From Patella vulgata (taxonomy: Eukaryota > Mollusca > Gastropoda > Patellidae), in contig NC_065879.2 in assembly GCF_932274485.2 (NCBI RefSeq), positions 41,286,436-41,350,435 of the forward strand: a DNA stretch of 64,000 bases. Direction: 5' to 3'. Within the stretch, counting starts at the first letter, position 1. Each line of letters opens with the position of its first letter. The translations under genes were made by a program, and so were the position numbers. Below the pieces are notes generated by a model, which did not search any database, was not told the origin of the DNA, and worked only from the letters and a program-made list of their open reading frames with translations. Of this stretch, positions 20,972-32,192 are shown one piece after another.

Positions 20972-21716
20972 GTAAAGGCCCGGTCCCACTGCACTTACGG
21001 ATGCAAAGAGGATGTAAAACTGGAAAAAAAACGTGCCCTCGGTTTGAAAATGCTATGCATCCGTTGTGTACTCATTGCATACGTGTTTCATACGCTCTAT
21101 CCATCGAGCATCCGTTCACTTTGATTTCATCCGCGCAAAAAATTTTGAGCTGCACAAAACTTTTATAACGGATGAACTATCTTCCGTGTACGATGTAAAT
21201 GCGCGACATAAACGAGCACCAAACGTTCCATATCCGTTATCATCCGTTAAACGTCCACTGTATCCTCTCTGAATCTTCTGGGCATCCTCGCAACTCACAT
21301 CCGCTCCAGTTGAAAACGGACAGAGCGAGGAAAGATAAGGTACATCGTAGCACGGAAATAGAAAGGATGTAAGCGTATGCATCTCGTATATAAAGTTTTC
21401 AAAACGGACAAAGCGTTTGTATCTGGGTTGTATCTGGTATATTGAAGGATGTCTGGAGTTTGCCTAACCCCTTCGGAGTTGTCACCCACTTCCATCCGCT
21501 TTCATCCGCTAGGCTTCCGATGAACATCCATTTAACATCCCCGCTACATACTTCCCACGTTCGTTCTTTTCCGTTCTGTTTTCGCAAATTTTCGTCAATT
21601 TTGTCCATTTCTGGAGCGGATGAAAACGGATGGCGCCATCCCCGAAAGTTTGCTCGTCCGCTGTGTCCTTTTTGCATACGTTTTGTGTCCATCGGTCACT
21701 GGGACTGGGCCTTTTA
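20972..21716. mobile_element. TIR element of ~745 bp, unclassified
   Basis: The left end TGTAAAGGCCCGGTCCCACTG and the right end CACTGGGACTGGGCCTTTTA are inverted copies. The interior is rich in CATCCG and CGGATG words and unusually free of stops, which gives long chance open frames on both strands. No transposase motif is present, so it is non-autonomous. Sequence 21717-22165 shows nothing further. Confidence 0.7.
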
Positions 21717-22167
21717 AGTAACAGTGCACATACTTTGTAAACTCACTTTATAGTGGATTTCGCGATACGTGTAAATGTTGTGACATCAAACGTCGATATT
21801 GATCAATGACGGTAAATATACCATACATACTCAAATGTACAAGTTACAAATCCACGAATAATATTTAATAAAATGAAATGTCAGAGAAATACAACCAAAT
21901 AACAAACGGGCTACTTAATACCATTTGCAGATAATTGGAGGTTTCCGAGAAACAACCTAAAATAAATTTGAAGGGCAATATTATCATCAATGTCATCAAG
22001 ACGCTTCGTCTACTGGATTCGTAATATAATATGTTCAGTATTACGTAGATTGACCATTGTGTCATAGGGTAAACCCGGAGCATTGGTTTTTAAAGGGTCA
22101 ATCTCAATTATATTTGGGATAATAAAACTGTTTAATCTTGTGTGTTAAAAGCCATTAGAATCCTCTA

Positions 22168-22402
22168 CATTAGCACGTTAGCACGTGCACGCTGTATCAT
22201 AAGGTCTGTCATTGAGTCAACTGGCGTGGTTTTGATTCCGATTCCCCTGTTGTACGTGACAAGGAGTATGGTAGTCTGTCCGGTTTCCTCCCATTGCTAA
22301 AGAACCCTACGCGCAAGCGAATTATTGAATAAAATTGTGTTAGTCCCGAAATGACCTAGTGTGTGTCGAGTGAACGTTAAACCCCATTTATTTCTCCCTG
22401 TC
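22168..22402 (+). mobile_element. SINE family B, 5'-truncated, diverged
   Basis: It contains TTAGCACGTGCACGCTGTAT, a damaged box B, GTCCGGTTTCCTCCC and the tail GTGAACGTTAAACCCC. It lacks the TGGCCGAATGG start. Confidence 0.75.
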
Positions 22403-22483
22403 CCTTTAAATTGTGTAGTTGTACCCCGTGTTACACTTTTTGGACAAATATTACAGCTGTGTATCAGAGTGCATTTCACCATG

Positions 22484-22805
22484 GCGTTTAAACGAGATAG
22501 GATTTGACGTCCCGTTGTTCTGCACCAAACGGGCTATTAGCAACAGGAATACGTCATGCAGTGTGCCAATAGAGGCGTTGTCGTTTACTCCCAGCGAAGC
22601 TCCTGCTATCAATGGTAATTTTACGTGCACACTAACATTTTTACAGCCCTGGGTTTACTCTCATCCGAACGATTAGATGGTATTCCTTGTTATGCTCCCT
22701 ATACCAATGACAAGGTTATATCCCACTATAAGAATCTCGAGGAACCCTCTTTCCAATGCCGGGATCTCATAATGAGCCGACGCCTTACTTACTGAGCTAC
22801 CGTGT
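22484..22805 (-). mobile_element. SINE family A, old diverged copy
   Basis: It retains CATGCAGTGTGC, TTTTACGTGCAC, TCATCCGAACGA and the tRNA-like end GAGCCGACGCC on the minus strand. Tail repeats are lost. A GT-rich microsatellite follows at 22859-22890. Confidence 0.65.
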
Positions 22806-22893
22806 TGTTAGCAGTCAAATGCCCCAGAATACAGCACAAGGAAACACGGTAGGGTAGGGTGTGCGTGTGTGTGTGCGTGTGTGTGTGTACTTT

Positions 22894-23105
22894 TAAAGAT
22901 ACATTATCTAAGATTTACATAAAGAGCTAGCCATTTTTGCTATAATAGTTCGAAGATAGATAATGTAAAATGAATAATTTGAAAATTTCATTCAAATTAC
23001 TCTATTGCGAGCATTTTAAGGTTTGACAAGACGTGTGCAATAATTTCAATCACCGTACTGGTTGTTCGAAGCTAAGTATCGCTCCTCCATTTTTAACTTA
23101 AATCA
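22894..23105 (+). mobile_element. MITE M1 fragment
   Basis: It begins TTAAAGATACATTATCTAAG and continues through the family block AAGAGCTAGCCATTTTTGCT. The far inverted end is not recognisable. It is most similar to the right part of the interrupted copy at 60700-60867. Confidence 0.6.
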
Positions 23106-23775
23106 AAATATGGCTGAACTGTTCTAATCTATTTAATATCTGAGAAACCCTATGCCATTAATATTTAATAGGGGTGCATATAATTGTTTGTGGATTGTCT
23201 AAAGGGAATAGAGGTCACCGAGGTAGCATGGACTCCATCTCCTTGTCACCTTGTTATATCAATCATAAAGACATAAATAATACGACGACAATAATTTATA
23301 AAAATAAACAAGAAAATGTAAGAGAATGTATATCCCAAATCCTTAAAGATAAACACTTAGGCTATATTTTCGAACAGTGTCTAAAATAACCTGTGATTAG
23401 GTTTAATCAGTAACTAGCTAGTTAGAGATTAGTGGTTGACTAAGTTTGGTATTCTCAAAAGTTAGATTAGCTAATCGTTGACTATAATTTTTTGTAATCA
23501 ACGATTAAAATTCGTGTTTAAACTTTGATTATAATTAAACATTTAATCGATGATTATATATAATCAGTGATTAAAAAGGCTTTTGTCATTGATAAAGGAG
23601 TCCAATTAAAGGAAGTAGATTAGAAAAGTACACGTTTTAGAACAGTTTTCCCATTCTAGGCCTGTGAAAGTATTTTTAGGGTCCGCAAAGTCAAAGGGGT
23701 TCAGATGGGTGGACAGGAAAGAAATAAAATGTGTGAAAAAAAGGCAATTAAAATGGAGTTCGGATATGTTTAGTA
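23106..23775. other. No gene recognised
   Basis: AT-rich sequence with TAATCA/TGATTA words near 23400-23570. The open frames are short and unconserved. Confidence 0.4.
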
Positions 23776-23992
23776 TTCGAAATGAAATGAAATGGGGGTT
23801 ACTGTTCAGCTCCAAATGGGTTAAGGGAGACAGCGGCACTACGGCTTACAGTTATACCAAATTCTAACTGCCAAGGGTTATTGTACGTGCACCCCAATGT
23901 GTACACGGTACTTAGGTTTATTATCCAATCCAAACGACTCAACCTTGTCCCATCCATCCTACATCACCGTGGCTCCCTTTTAGTAATCGAAA
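23776..23992 (-). mobile_element. SINE family A, old partial copy
   Basis: It keeps GAAATGAAATGAAATGGGGG, ACAGCGGCACTACGGC and GTGTACACGG, with deletions on both sides. Confidence 0.65.
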
Positions 23993-24224
23993 TATGAATT
24001 TCTGTTGCTAATATCAAAGTCCCATTTATTCTCCTGATGCAATTAAATTTATGCCACCTCTTTTCTATTAAAATCCAAAATTATCACTAATTGTCTATTG
24101 TGCATACACTTGCTATATCTGTATTCTTAATTTATTTATCCGCTTTTAATACCACACTTTCCCAAATTGTAGTGGGATTTAATTTGGTTTTCTTCTTATA
24201 TGGGCGATTTTATGAATTATTATT

Positions 24225-24868
24225 TACTAGCAGGATACCCGGCTTCGCTCGGGGGTCATAACTCCGAAACCGGAAGTGGTAGGTTAACGCCACCTGGCCT
24301 ATGTTACTCCCCGGTCCGAGCTACCCATATACCCCAAATTTCAGACTCGGGGCAGACCTAGTGTAGCCGCTAACCCCGAACAGACCGGCTTCGCTCGGGG
24401 GTCATAACTCCGAAACCCGAAGTGGTAGACTAACGCACCTGGCCTATGTTATTCCAAGGTCCGAGCTACCCCTATACCCCAAATTTCAGACTCTGAACAG
24501 ACCTAGTGTAGCCGCCAACCCCGAACAGACAGACTTCGCTCGGGGGTCATAACTCCGAAACCGGAAGTGGTAGACAAACGCCACCTGGCCTATGTTACTC
24601 CCCGGTCCGAGCTACCCCTATACCCCAAATTTCAGACTCGGGGCAGACCTAGTGTAGCCGCCAACCCCGAACAGACCGGCTTCGCTCGGGGGTCATAACT
24701 CCGAAACCGGAAGTGGTAGACTAACGCCACCTGGCCTATGTTACTCCCCGGTCCGAGCTACCCCTATACCCCAAATTTCAGACTCGGGGCAGACCTAGTG
24801 TAGCCGCCAACCCCGAACAGACAGACAGACAGACAGACAAACGACAGTCACAAATATATATATAGATA
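24225..24868. repeat. Four 146-bp tandem repeats ending in GACA repeats
   Basis: GGCTTCGCTCGGGGGTCATA recurs at 24241, 24387, 24532 (one change) and 24678, a 145-146 bp period. The array ends in (GACA)n followed by AAATATATATATAGAT. A tandem core flanked by a GACA tract resembles bivalve 'pearl' and Helitron-like non-autonomous elements (recalled, not checked). Confidence 0.85.
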
Positions 24869-25229
24869 ACAAAGTTTTACGAGTTGCTTGACCTATTGAG
24901 ACACAAGAAGTATGCATTTTGTTTTATATACAACTGTTGAACTGAGTGCGAAACATATAAAATGTCATTTAGCAACATTAATTATTGTATAAAAATGTGA
25001 AACATTGATTTACATTTATCAAGTTTCAAAGGACTCGACTGTCTTTCGTTTCTTAAATCTCTTACATCGGAAAAATTGCTTGAACAGCTAAAACTAAGAA
25101 TGTAACAAATTCTTTTTTATTGACAAAAAGAAAGCCATAAAGATTATGTTAAATCAAAAGAAACGTTTGACTTTTCTACTTGTATACTATTACTATGCTT
25201 CAATATTTCTATTGGTTCTTTCATGTATT

Positions 25230-26170
25230 CAGTACAAGGCTTGAAATTTATACACAGTGTTTAAGGTCATGAGACACAAAAGCCTATTGATTTTCAACAA
25301 TTTCCGATAATTACCTCCAGAGTTATGGCCCTTGATTACTTTGAAAAATCTTATGGACGCTCCATAGGCTAAAGGTTATATCCGATTGATTTTAAATTTA
25401 TACACAGTATTTAAGGACACGAAACGGAGGATCCTATTGATTTCTGATCTTTACTACTAGAGTTATTGCCCTTGATCACTTTGAAAGCTAAAGTTAATAT
25501 CCGATTGATTATAGATTTATACACAGTGTTTAGGGTCATGAGATGAGGAATCCTATTGATTTTCAACGATTTCCGATAATTGCTGCCAGAATTATGGCCC
25601 TTGATCACTTTGAAAAATATTCTGGACGCTCTAGAGGCTAAAGTTGGTATCCGATTGACTTTAGATTTATACACAATGTTTAAGGTCAAGAGATGAGGAA
25701 GCCTTTTGATTTCCAACGATTTACGATAATGACTGTTCGAGTTATGGTCCTTGATCACTTTTAAAAATCTTGTGGACGCCCTAGAGACTAAAGTTAATAT
25801 CTGATTGACTTTAATTTTATACACAGTGTGTAAGGTTATTGATTTCCAGCGATATCACATACTTACTGCCAGTGTTATTGCCCTTGTGGACGCTCTAGAG
25901 ACTAAAGTTGGTATCCGATTGACTTTAGATTTATATACAGTGTTTAGGGTCATGAGATGGGGAAGCCTATTGATTTCCAACGATTTCCGATAATTACTGC
26001 CAGAGGTATATGGCCCTTGATAACTTTGAAAAATCTTGTGGATGCTCTAAAGTTAATGTTCCATTGACTTGAAATTTATACATAGTGTTTAACTTCATGA
26101 GAGGAGGGGGCTTATTGATTGTCAATGCTTTCCGATAATTACTTCCAGAATTATGGCCCTTGATACTAAA
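25230..26170. repeat. Degenerate tandem array, ~7 units of 130-150 bp
   Basis: The block TTATGGCCCTTGATCACTTT recurs near 25325, 25465, 25593, 25744, 25876, 26008 and 26152, alternating with TTTATACACAGTGTTTA and TTCCGATAATTACTGCC. The minus-strand open frame at 25411-25824 simply follows the repeat period and is not a gene. Confidence 0.8.
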
Positions 26171-26241
26171 TGTTTTGTATAGTAAACGTTCGTAGAAGGC
26201 AGAACTAGAAACCAAACAAATTCTACTGATTTCTGATAATT

Positions 26242-26400
26242 ACTTAAAGATACATTATGGGAGATTTTTATAGAGAGTTGGCCATTCTTGCTATAACAGT
26301 TCAAAAGTCGATGATGAAAGAAGAATATATTGAAAATTTCAGTCAAATTACTTTATTCTGAACATAGTTATCATCGTTGTAATATTTGACTAGAAATGGT
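26242..26400 (+). mobile_element. MITE M1 fragment
   Basis: It begins TTAAAGATACATTATGGGAG and runs through TATAACAGTTCAAAAGT to ACTTTATTCTGAACATAG. The second half is not recognised. Confidence 0.6.
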
Positions 26401-27131
26401 AGTGAAATGTGCCTTAACCTTGGCCGATCGTTTGATTGACAGGCGTTAACTCCACCTTCATATCTCGGTTATCAAGTAAAGTTTTCAATGGCATGCGGAA
26501 ACTTAGCTTATAAAAACTTATAAAAATCTTAGCTTAAAATTTAATCAGCTTTTCAGAATACGGCTGGTCAGAAAATCAGAGATTAAATCTATGATTAGCA
26601 CTAATCCACTTTCGAAAATACGGGCCCAACAAGAGAATAAGAGTACAAATCTTACCTGAGGAGGCATAATACGCCGCTGATTTGGTTATATACATCATGT
26701 TGCATAATTTGTAGTTAACCTGTCGATAAATATTCCTTAATGGTATTAATGGATTTAAATTCCGCTTAGAGATTTTGATGTGATCACGGCGTGATCAATA
26801 TAGTCACTGTTTAGACTTGCAACTTGAAATGATTTAGTGATACGTCATTATCACACGTCGCTTAAATACATATACTGTACAACTGGGTGTGGCTTTCATA
26901 GGAAATGAAATGAAATGAAATGTTGTTTAATGGCACGTCAGCTCCAACCGGGCTATATTGCGCCAAACATATGGTGAATCTAACGAGACAAATTAAAACA
27001 ATATCACATAATTGAATTTATATATGTAAATAAAAACAAATATCACAGAAAATATATAATTAAAAATAAATATAACAAATCTTTTACATATATAAATATT
27101 TAAAACAATATACATGATTTAATATATACAA

Positions 27132-30100
27132 TTAAAATTGAGAATAAAGGTTTGTCTCTTTTAAAAATGTTAGCACTTTATCATATAGCTCCGGTTGAGC
27201 AAATAGCTGACGTAATGACTGGCAACGGTAGTATTTAGATCTAATATACTTGAGATGTTTGCACTCAATCAAGATGTGACTCACTGTCAAAGGAACATGA
27301 CAGTGAACACATTCCGGTTGAGGCTCTCGCTTCAAAATGAAAATATGAGTTAAAAAAGTATGACCAATTCGAGAGCGACACAAAATAACTTCATCTCTCC
27401 TGTTAGACCTGTAGGAGCTTGGCCATTCTCCAAGGAGAGGCTTTATGTGATGAAGTTTGTTTGTGCCTGCAAGATCCCAAGACCGTTGCCAGCGGTCATA
27501 AATAAAATTATTTATACAGGATTTAAAATCCGTGTATGGCGTTAAAAATTCGGATAAGGGAAGATCTAAGGCAGACTTGGCAGCCAAATCTGCTTGATCA
27601 TTCCCTTTTATATCCATGTGACTGGGGAGCCAGCAAAGGACAATGTCCTTGCTGATGAACTCGTTTGATAGTAATAGACCATAAATGTCTGCTACTAATG
27701 GGTGTTCAAGCCGTTTATTATTTATTGCTTGCAGTGAGGACAAAGAATCAGTAAAAATTATATATTTTAAATCAGATGTTGATTGAATGAACTCCAAAGC
27801 CTGAAGAATGGCCTGGAGTTCAGCTGTAAAGATGGAAGCAGCAGGTGGAAGGCGGACAGAAATGGTCTCAGATGGTGTCACGGTAGCTGAAGCTACCCGA
27901 TCACCATCTTTCGAACCATCTGTATAAATTGGAGCATAATCACCATATTTAGACCTCAGCTCTCGAAAGAGAGACTGAAACACCGTAGAGCTAGTATCTC
28001 TCTTTTTATGTTGTGTAAGATGGAAATCAATCTTTGGGGGAGATATAGCCCACGGTGGAGTCCTAAAGAAAGGGGTATTCGCAATACTGTCCAGGCTGAT
28101 ACCAGCCTCAGACAAAAGGGGTTGTATGCGAATACCGAAAGGTGGAATAACTTTAGTCTTAAGCAGATATAGATGCTCATGATATGGTCTAAATATGGTG
28201 TTAAATGAAATATGATTTGTTAAAGATGCTATTTTCGTAGCATACTGCAGGGCCAGTTTATCACGTCTGTTGTGCAGTGAGGGCTCATGCGCCTCGACGT
28301 ATAAACTTTCCACTGGAGATGTACGAAATGCTCCTAAACTGATTCTAAGTCCTTGGTTGTGTATGGTGTCGAGCTCTTTGAGATAAGACTCGCGGGCAGA
28401 CCCATACACAATACACCCATAATCGAGTTTTGATCTTATTAAAGCTCGATATAATCGGAGCAAGACCTTACGGTCTGCTCCCCAGTCAGTATTTGATAAG
28501 ACTCTCAATATGTTGAGGGCTTTCAGACATTTCTTTTTTAGGCTTTTAATGTGGGGGATAAATGATAATTTCTTATCAAATATCAGCCCCAGAAATTTGG
28601 TTTCATCCACAACTGGAAGGCGGTTGCCATCCAAATAAAGTTCTGGATCTGGATGCAAACCTCGTTTCTGACAGAAATGCATGCAGACAGTCTTGGATTT
28701 CGAAAAACGAAATCCATTTTCGGTTGCCCATTGTTGAAGTGAATTCAAACAAAGCTGCAACTTACGTTCGATTATCCGCATGTCTGTAGAACCATAGCAC
28801 ATCTGAAAGTCATCAACATAAAGAGCGCCGTTTGTACCTGGTTTAAGGCACGCTGGGATTGTATTAATTTTTATTGCAAAGAGTGTTGGAGACAATATGC
28901 TTCCCTGAGGAACTCCCATTTCCTGAGGAAATGGGTCAGAGAATATTGATCCCAGGCGTACCTTAAATGACCTATCTTCCAGGAAATTTTTAATGAAGAC
29001 AGGTAAGCGACCTCGTAGGCCGAGGTTATGGAGGTCGCGCATGATACCATGTTTCCACGTGGTATCATATGCTTTCTCCAGATCGAAAAATATTGCAACT
29101 AAATGTTGCTTCTGGATGAAAGCGTCCCTGACGAACGTTTCAAATCGAATGAGATGATCAAGAGTGCTCCTTTGGGACCGAAATCCACATTGGAGGTCTG
29201 TAATGAGGTTGTTGGACTCAAGGTACCAAACAAGCCTTCGATTGATCAATCTCTCCATGGTTTTGCAAATACAGCTAGTTAAAGCGATCGGACGATAGTT
29301 GTTAGGATTCGTATGATCTTTACCCGGTTTAGGGATGGGAATTATTGTGGCTTCATGCCACGAAGGAGGGAAATTGCCATCAACCCAAATCCGGTTAAAA
29401 AGATCTAATAAAATTAGGAGAGTTGGAAAAGGTAAATGTTTAAGAATTTGGTAATGAATTTCATCTGGACCAGTTGCAGTGTCACGAGCTCGTTTTAATG
29501 AATCCCGGAGCTCAGTAACAGAGAAATTGCCATTGTAGCATTCATCATTGCGGGACTTGAAATTAAGTCGCCTTTTCTCCTGTTGTGCTTTAATGCCCCG
29601 AAAGGCATCAGAGGAGAAATTGGATGATGAATTGAATGAGAAACTACTGGCCAGAGAATTAGCAATATCAGGAAGTGTTGTTAAGGTGGTATTATCAACA
29701 TTTAGATGGTTAACTGATAATGCACTACTTTTACCTTTAATCCTACGAATCCTATCCCATACCGATTTGGATGTTGTACGGGAATTGATCCTAGAGACGT
29801 AACCTTGCCATGAAGACTTCTTTGCTTGACGTATGGTTCTACGGGTCTTAGCCCGGACCATCTGGTATGCCGCAATATTCTCCATGGAAGGATGGTTCTT
29901 TAATTGTCTCAGGATACGATCACGCTCTTTTAGAGCGGATTTGCAATCGTCATTATACCATGGTTTATTGAAACGTTTTGGTTTAGTCGTGGTTTGTGGA
30001 ATCGCCTGCTCAGCTACATCTTGAAGAATTGAAGTGAATAAGGCCATGGGCTCATCTGCATCTTCTAACTCCTTTGCATCAAAAGAGAAGAGACACAGAG

Positions 30101-30287
30101 ATTCAAATAGAGCCCAGTCAGCCTTATGCAACTTCCACCTCTGAGGTCTTTCGACCGGAGAGGGACCATTGTTTTCAATTACAATAGGAAAATGGTCACT
30201 ACCACACAGATCTTCATTTACCCTCCATGTAAAATCCTGAAACAGGACCGGAGAGCAAATGGTGAGATCTTTAGGAAGAAAAAGAAG
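27132..30287 (-). CDS. LINE ORF2, main part: endonuclease end, reverse transcriptase, RNase H
   Basis: From N to C: the end of the APE endonuclease (DLTICSPVLFQDF, SDHFPIVI); reverse transcriptase with PIPKPGKDHTNPNNYRPIAL, QCGFRSQRSTLDHL, FFDLEKAYDTTW, GVPQGSILSPTLFA and the catalytic YVDD; RNase H with YTDGSKDGD, ELQAILQALEF, FTDSLSSLQAI and NDQADLAAKSA; and a C-terminal CVHCHVPLTVSHILIEC knuckle. The frame stays open upstream to 30323, but homology starts only after the frameshift near 30285, where TCTTCC is followed by TAAA instead of three bases. Apart from that +1 the gene looks complete. It copies its RNA at a nicked chromosomal site. Confidence 0.92.
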   Translation of the reverse strand, partial: LLFLPKDLTICSPVLFQDFTWRVNEDLCGSDHFPIVIENNGPSPVERPQRWKLHKADWALFESLCLFSFDAKELEDADEPMALFTSILQDVAEQAIPQTTTKPKRFNKPWYNDDCKSALKERDRILRQLKNHPSMENIAAYQMVRAKTRRTIRQAKKSSWQGYVSRINSRTTSKSVWDRIRRIKGKSSALSVNHLNVDNTTLTTLPDIANSLASSFSFNSSSNFSSDAFRGIKAQQEKRRLNFKSRNDECYNGNFSVTELRDSLKRARDTATGPDEIHYQILKHLPFPTLLILLDLFNRIWVDGNFPPSWHEATIIPIPKPGKDHTNPNNYRPIALTSCICKTMERLINRRLVWYLESNNLITDLQCGFRSQRSTLDHLIRFETFVRDAFIQKQHLVAIFFDLEKAYDTTWKHGIMRDLHNLGLRGRLPVFIKNFLEDRSFKVRLGSIFSDPFPQEMGVPQGSILSPTLFAIKINTIPACLKPGTNGALYVDDFQMCYGSTDMRIIERKLQLCLNSLQQWATENGFRFSKSKTVCMHFCQKRGLHPDPELYLDGNRLPVVDETKFLGLIFDKKLSFIPHIKSLKKKCLKALNILRVLSNTDWGADRKVLLRLYRALIRSKLDYGCIVYGSARESYLKELDTIHNQGLRISLGAFRTSPVESLYVEAHEPSLHNRRDKLALQYATKIASLTNHISFNTIFRPYHEHLYLLKTKVIPPFGIRIQPLLSEAGISLDSIANTPFFRTPPWAISPPKIDFHLTQHKKRDTSSTVFQSLFRELRSKYGDYAPIYTDGSKDGDRVASATVTPSETISVRLPPAASIFTAELQAILQALEFIQSTSDLKYIIFTDSLSSLQAINNKRLEHPLVADIYGLLLSNEFISKDIVLCWLPSHMDIKGNDQADLAAKSALDLPLSEFLTPYTDFKSCINNFIYDRWQRSWDLAGTNKLHHIKPLLGEWPSSYRSNRRDEVILCRSRIGHTFLTHIFILKREPQPECVHCHVPLTVSHILIECKHLKYIRSKYYRCQSLRQLFAQPELYDKVLTFLKETNLYSQF

Positions 30288-30819
30288 CTGTGGCAGGATG
30301 TAGATAAGTAGGCGAGTCATCATTTAATAAACACAAATTATTAAGGTTAATGAAGTCCGCTATTTGTTTACCTCTGTTGTTATCATCTGGACTACCCCAG
30401 AGCGAATGGTGACCATTGAAATCTCCCGTAATAATAAACGGGAGAGGAAGTTGTGCAACAAGGTCATCAAGATCTCTGGGATTAAGATGTAAACTTGGTG
30501 GAAGATAAATAGAACAGAGTGTAATAGGAATATGCAGAGTCACCCTTACTGCAACTACCTGTAAGGGCGAGTTAAGTGTGACTTGACCCTGAGGAATGTC
30601 TCCATTAAGAATAATAGAAACACCCCCTTGAGCTCTACCATCACCAACTGAGTGATGATGGTAACCAACAAAATGTCTAAAAGACAAAGTGTTAGAATTC
30701 CTCAAAAATGTTTCCTGTAAACAAATAGCTAAAGGATTGTACTTTTGAATTAGAAGTTGAACTTCATTAAAATTTGGTTTTAAACCACGACAATTCCATT
30801 GAATAATGGAATTTACCAT
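30271..30819 (-). CDS. LINE ORF2, N-terminal endonuclease part (before frameshift)
   Basis: Starts MVNSIIQWNCRGLKPNFNEV, two bases after the ORF1 stop. It holds APE endonuclease motifs WNCRGL, CLQET (catalytic Glu) and GDFNGHHSLWG (catalytic Asp and Asn). It stops shortly after SPTYLHPATASFSS, exactly where the other frame takes over with DLTICSP. Confidence 0.9.
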   Translation of the reverse strand: MVNSIIQWNCRGLKPNFNEVQLLIQKYNPLAICLQETFLRNSNTLSFRHFVGYHHHSVGDGRAQGGVSIILNGDIPQGQVTLNSPLQVVAVRVTLHIPITLCSIYLPPSLHLNPRDLDDLVAQLPLPFIITGDFNGHHSLWGSPDDNNRGKQIADFINLNNLCLLNDDSPTYLHPATASFSS

Positions 30820-30821
30820 TG

Positions 30822-32192
30822 TCAGGGAAATTTAATTCTTGGCGGCTTACTGAGTGGGTCCACATGGACATCCACTACAGTAATGCCGTCCATCAGATCA
30901 TCCCCATATTTATTGAAGAGAGTGATAGGGTTGTTTGCACCCTTTTTATCCTTCTCTCGAAATTTTCCTAAATTTTGATGTTTCTTGGAATGGACTGTTT
31001 TATCCTTTGCAGATGGAGTACTCTTAAACTGTACCACTGACCCAGTTGAACTGGGATCAGCAGTGTCAGCTTTATAGGAGCGCATAGGAGGAGCCCCCTT
31101 GCCATTTGGAATGGGAGTATTGGGAATAATCCCAATAACTCCAGATGGAGGCAAAGGAGATGTACCCTCATCAGGAATGGTAGCAGTGCTTTGAGTCGAG
31201 CACTCCCGCGATTGGGAAGAGCTCGAGACCCCTTTATTATGATCTGATGTAATATTTTTAGGCTTTTTAACTTGATTAGGCCAGGTTATGTCTGTCTGAA
31301 CTGATACGGAGTTTGTAGAGGCTTTAACTACACCCGCAAAAGATTTCCCTTGTGGTGTAACGGGAAAGAGTGTAGTAAGCTCGACTTGCTTCCTAGCATC
31401 AAAGTATGATATTTTTCGTTCAGACATAATCTGTTGAATTCGCTTCTCTTTCTGCCAAATGGGACATTCGCGAGAATAAGCAAAGTGCTTACCCTTGCAA
31501 TTGACACAACAAAATTCCGCCTGACAGGTAGTGCTCTCGTGGCCATCATGACCACATCGAGCGCAGGTGTCTTTACCTCTGCAGACGGTTTTGCTGTGAC
31601 CAAACCTTTGGCATTTGTAGCAGCGAAGAGGATTTGAAATATACGATTCAACAGGTATGTTTAAATAACCTGCCTTGAGAGTCTTTGGAATGTCGGGACG
31701 ATTGAAAGTAAGGATATAGGTGCTTGTTGGAATCACCTTATCTCCTCGGCGTACACTAATTCTTTTAACATGTGACACGCCTTGAGATGAAAGGTATTCT
31801 ACCATTTCATCCTCACTGCTGCCTTCAAGATCTCGACATCTAATTACACCTCTACTTGAATTAAGTGACCTATGTGGTGACACTTTGATAGCAATGTCTG
31901 CCAAGGACGTTGACTGGAGTAGCATGGTAGCATGCTGCTCCTTGGCACATTCTATCAAAAGTGTTCCATTTTTTAGTTTTTTGATAGTTTTGGGTTCACC
32001 GGCTAAGCCGGCAATACCTTTAGCTATCAAAAATGGTGAAACTTTAGATAGGTCGGTAGAGGGACTCTCCATCAAGAGAAACCTCGGCCAAGCCTTTAGA
32101 ACTTTTTTATTTGTATTAAATAAGTTTGAAACGTCCTCTGAATTAGGACGTTTCTGTTTATTGATTGGGGTGGGTGGGACTGGGGAATCCAT
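30822..32192 (-). CDS. LINE ORF1, Gag-like RNA-binding protein
   Basis: 456 residues, intact. The N-terminal half (about 40-200) is an RRM-like region typical of I/Jockey ORF1. It is followed by three zinc knuckles: CYKCQRFGHSKTVC, CARCGHDGHESTTC and CVNCKGKHFAYSREC. The C-terminal third is Ser/Thr/Pro/Lys-rich and low complexity. In this family the protein binds the element RNA to form the transposition particle. Confidence 0.9.
   Translation of the reverse strand: MDSPVPPTPINKQKRPNSEDVSNLFNTNKKVLKAWPRFLLMESPSTDLSKVSPFLIAKGIAGLAGEPKTIKKLKNGTLLIECAKEQHATMLLQSTSLADIAIKVSPHRSLNSSRGVIRCRDLEGSSEDEMVEYLSSQGVSHVKRISVRRGDKVIPTSTYILTFNRPDIPKTLKAGYLNIPVESYISNPLRCYKCQRFGHSKTVCRGKDTCARCGHDGHESTTCQAEFCCVNCKGKHFAYSRECPIWQKEKRIQQIMSERKISYFDARKQVELTTLFPVTPQGKSFAGVVKASTNSVSVQTDITWPNQVKKPKNITSDHNKGVSSSSQSRECSTQSTATIPDEGTSPLPPSGVIGIIPNTPIPNGKGAPPMRSYKADTADPSSTGSVVQFKSTPSAKDKTVHSKKHQNLGKFREKDKKGANNPITLFNKYGDDLMDGITVVDVHVDPLSKPPRIKFP

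Noticed and set aside
20918-21717. Several overlapping frames on both strands
   Set aside because: All lie inside the TIR element and follow its CATCCG words; no transposase motif.
24225-24868. CRISPR-like array of regular repeats
   Set aside because: The whole 146-bp unit is conserved with no unique spacers, and the setting is eukaryotic.
25411-25824. 137-residue minus-strand open frame with internal repeats
   Set aside because: Its repeat period equals that of the surrounding ~135-bp tandem array, which continues with stops on either side; it is satellite read as protein.
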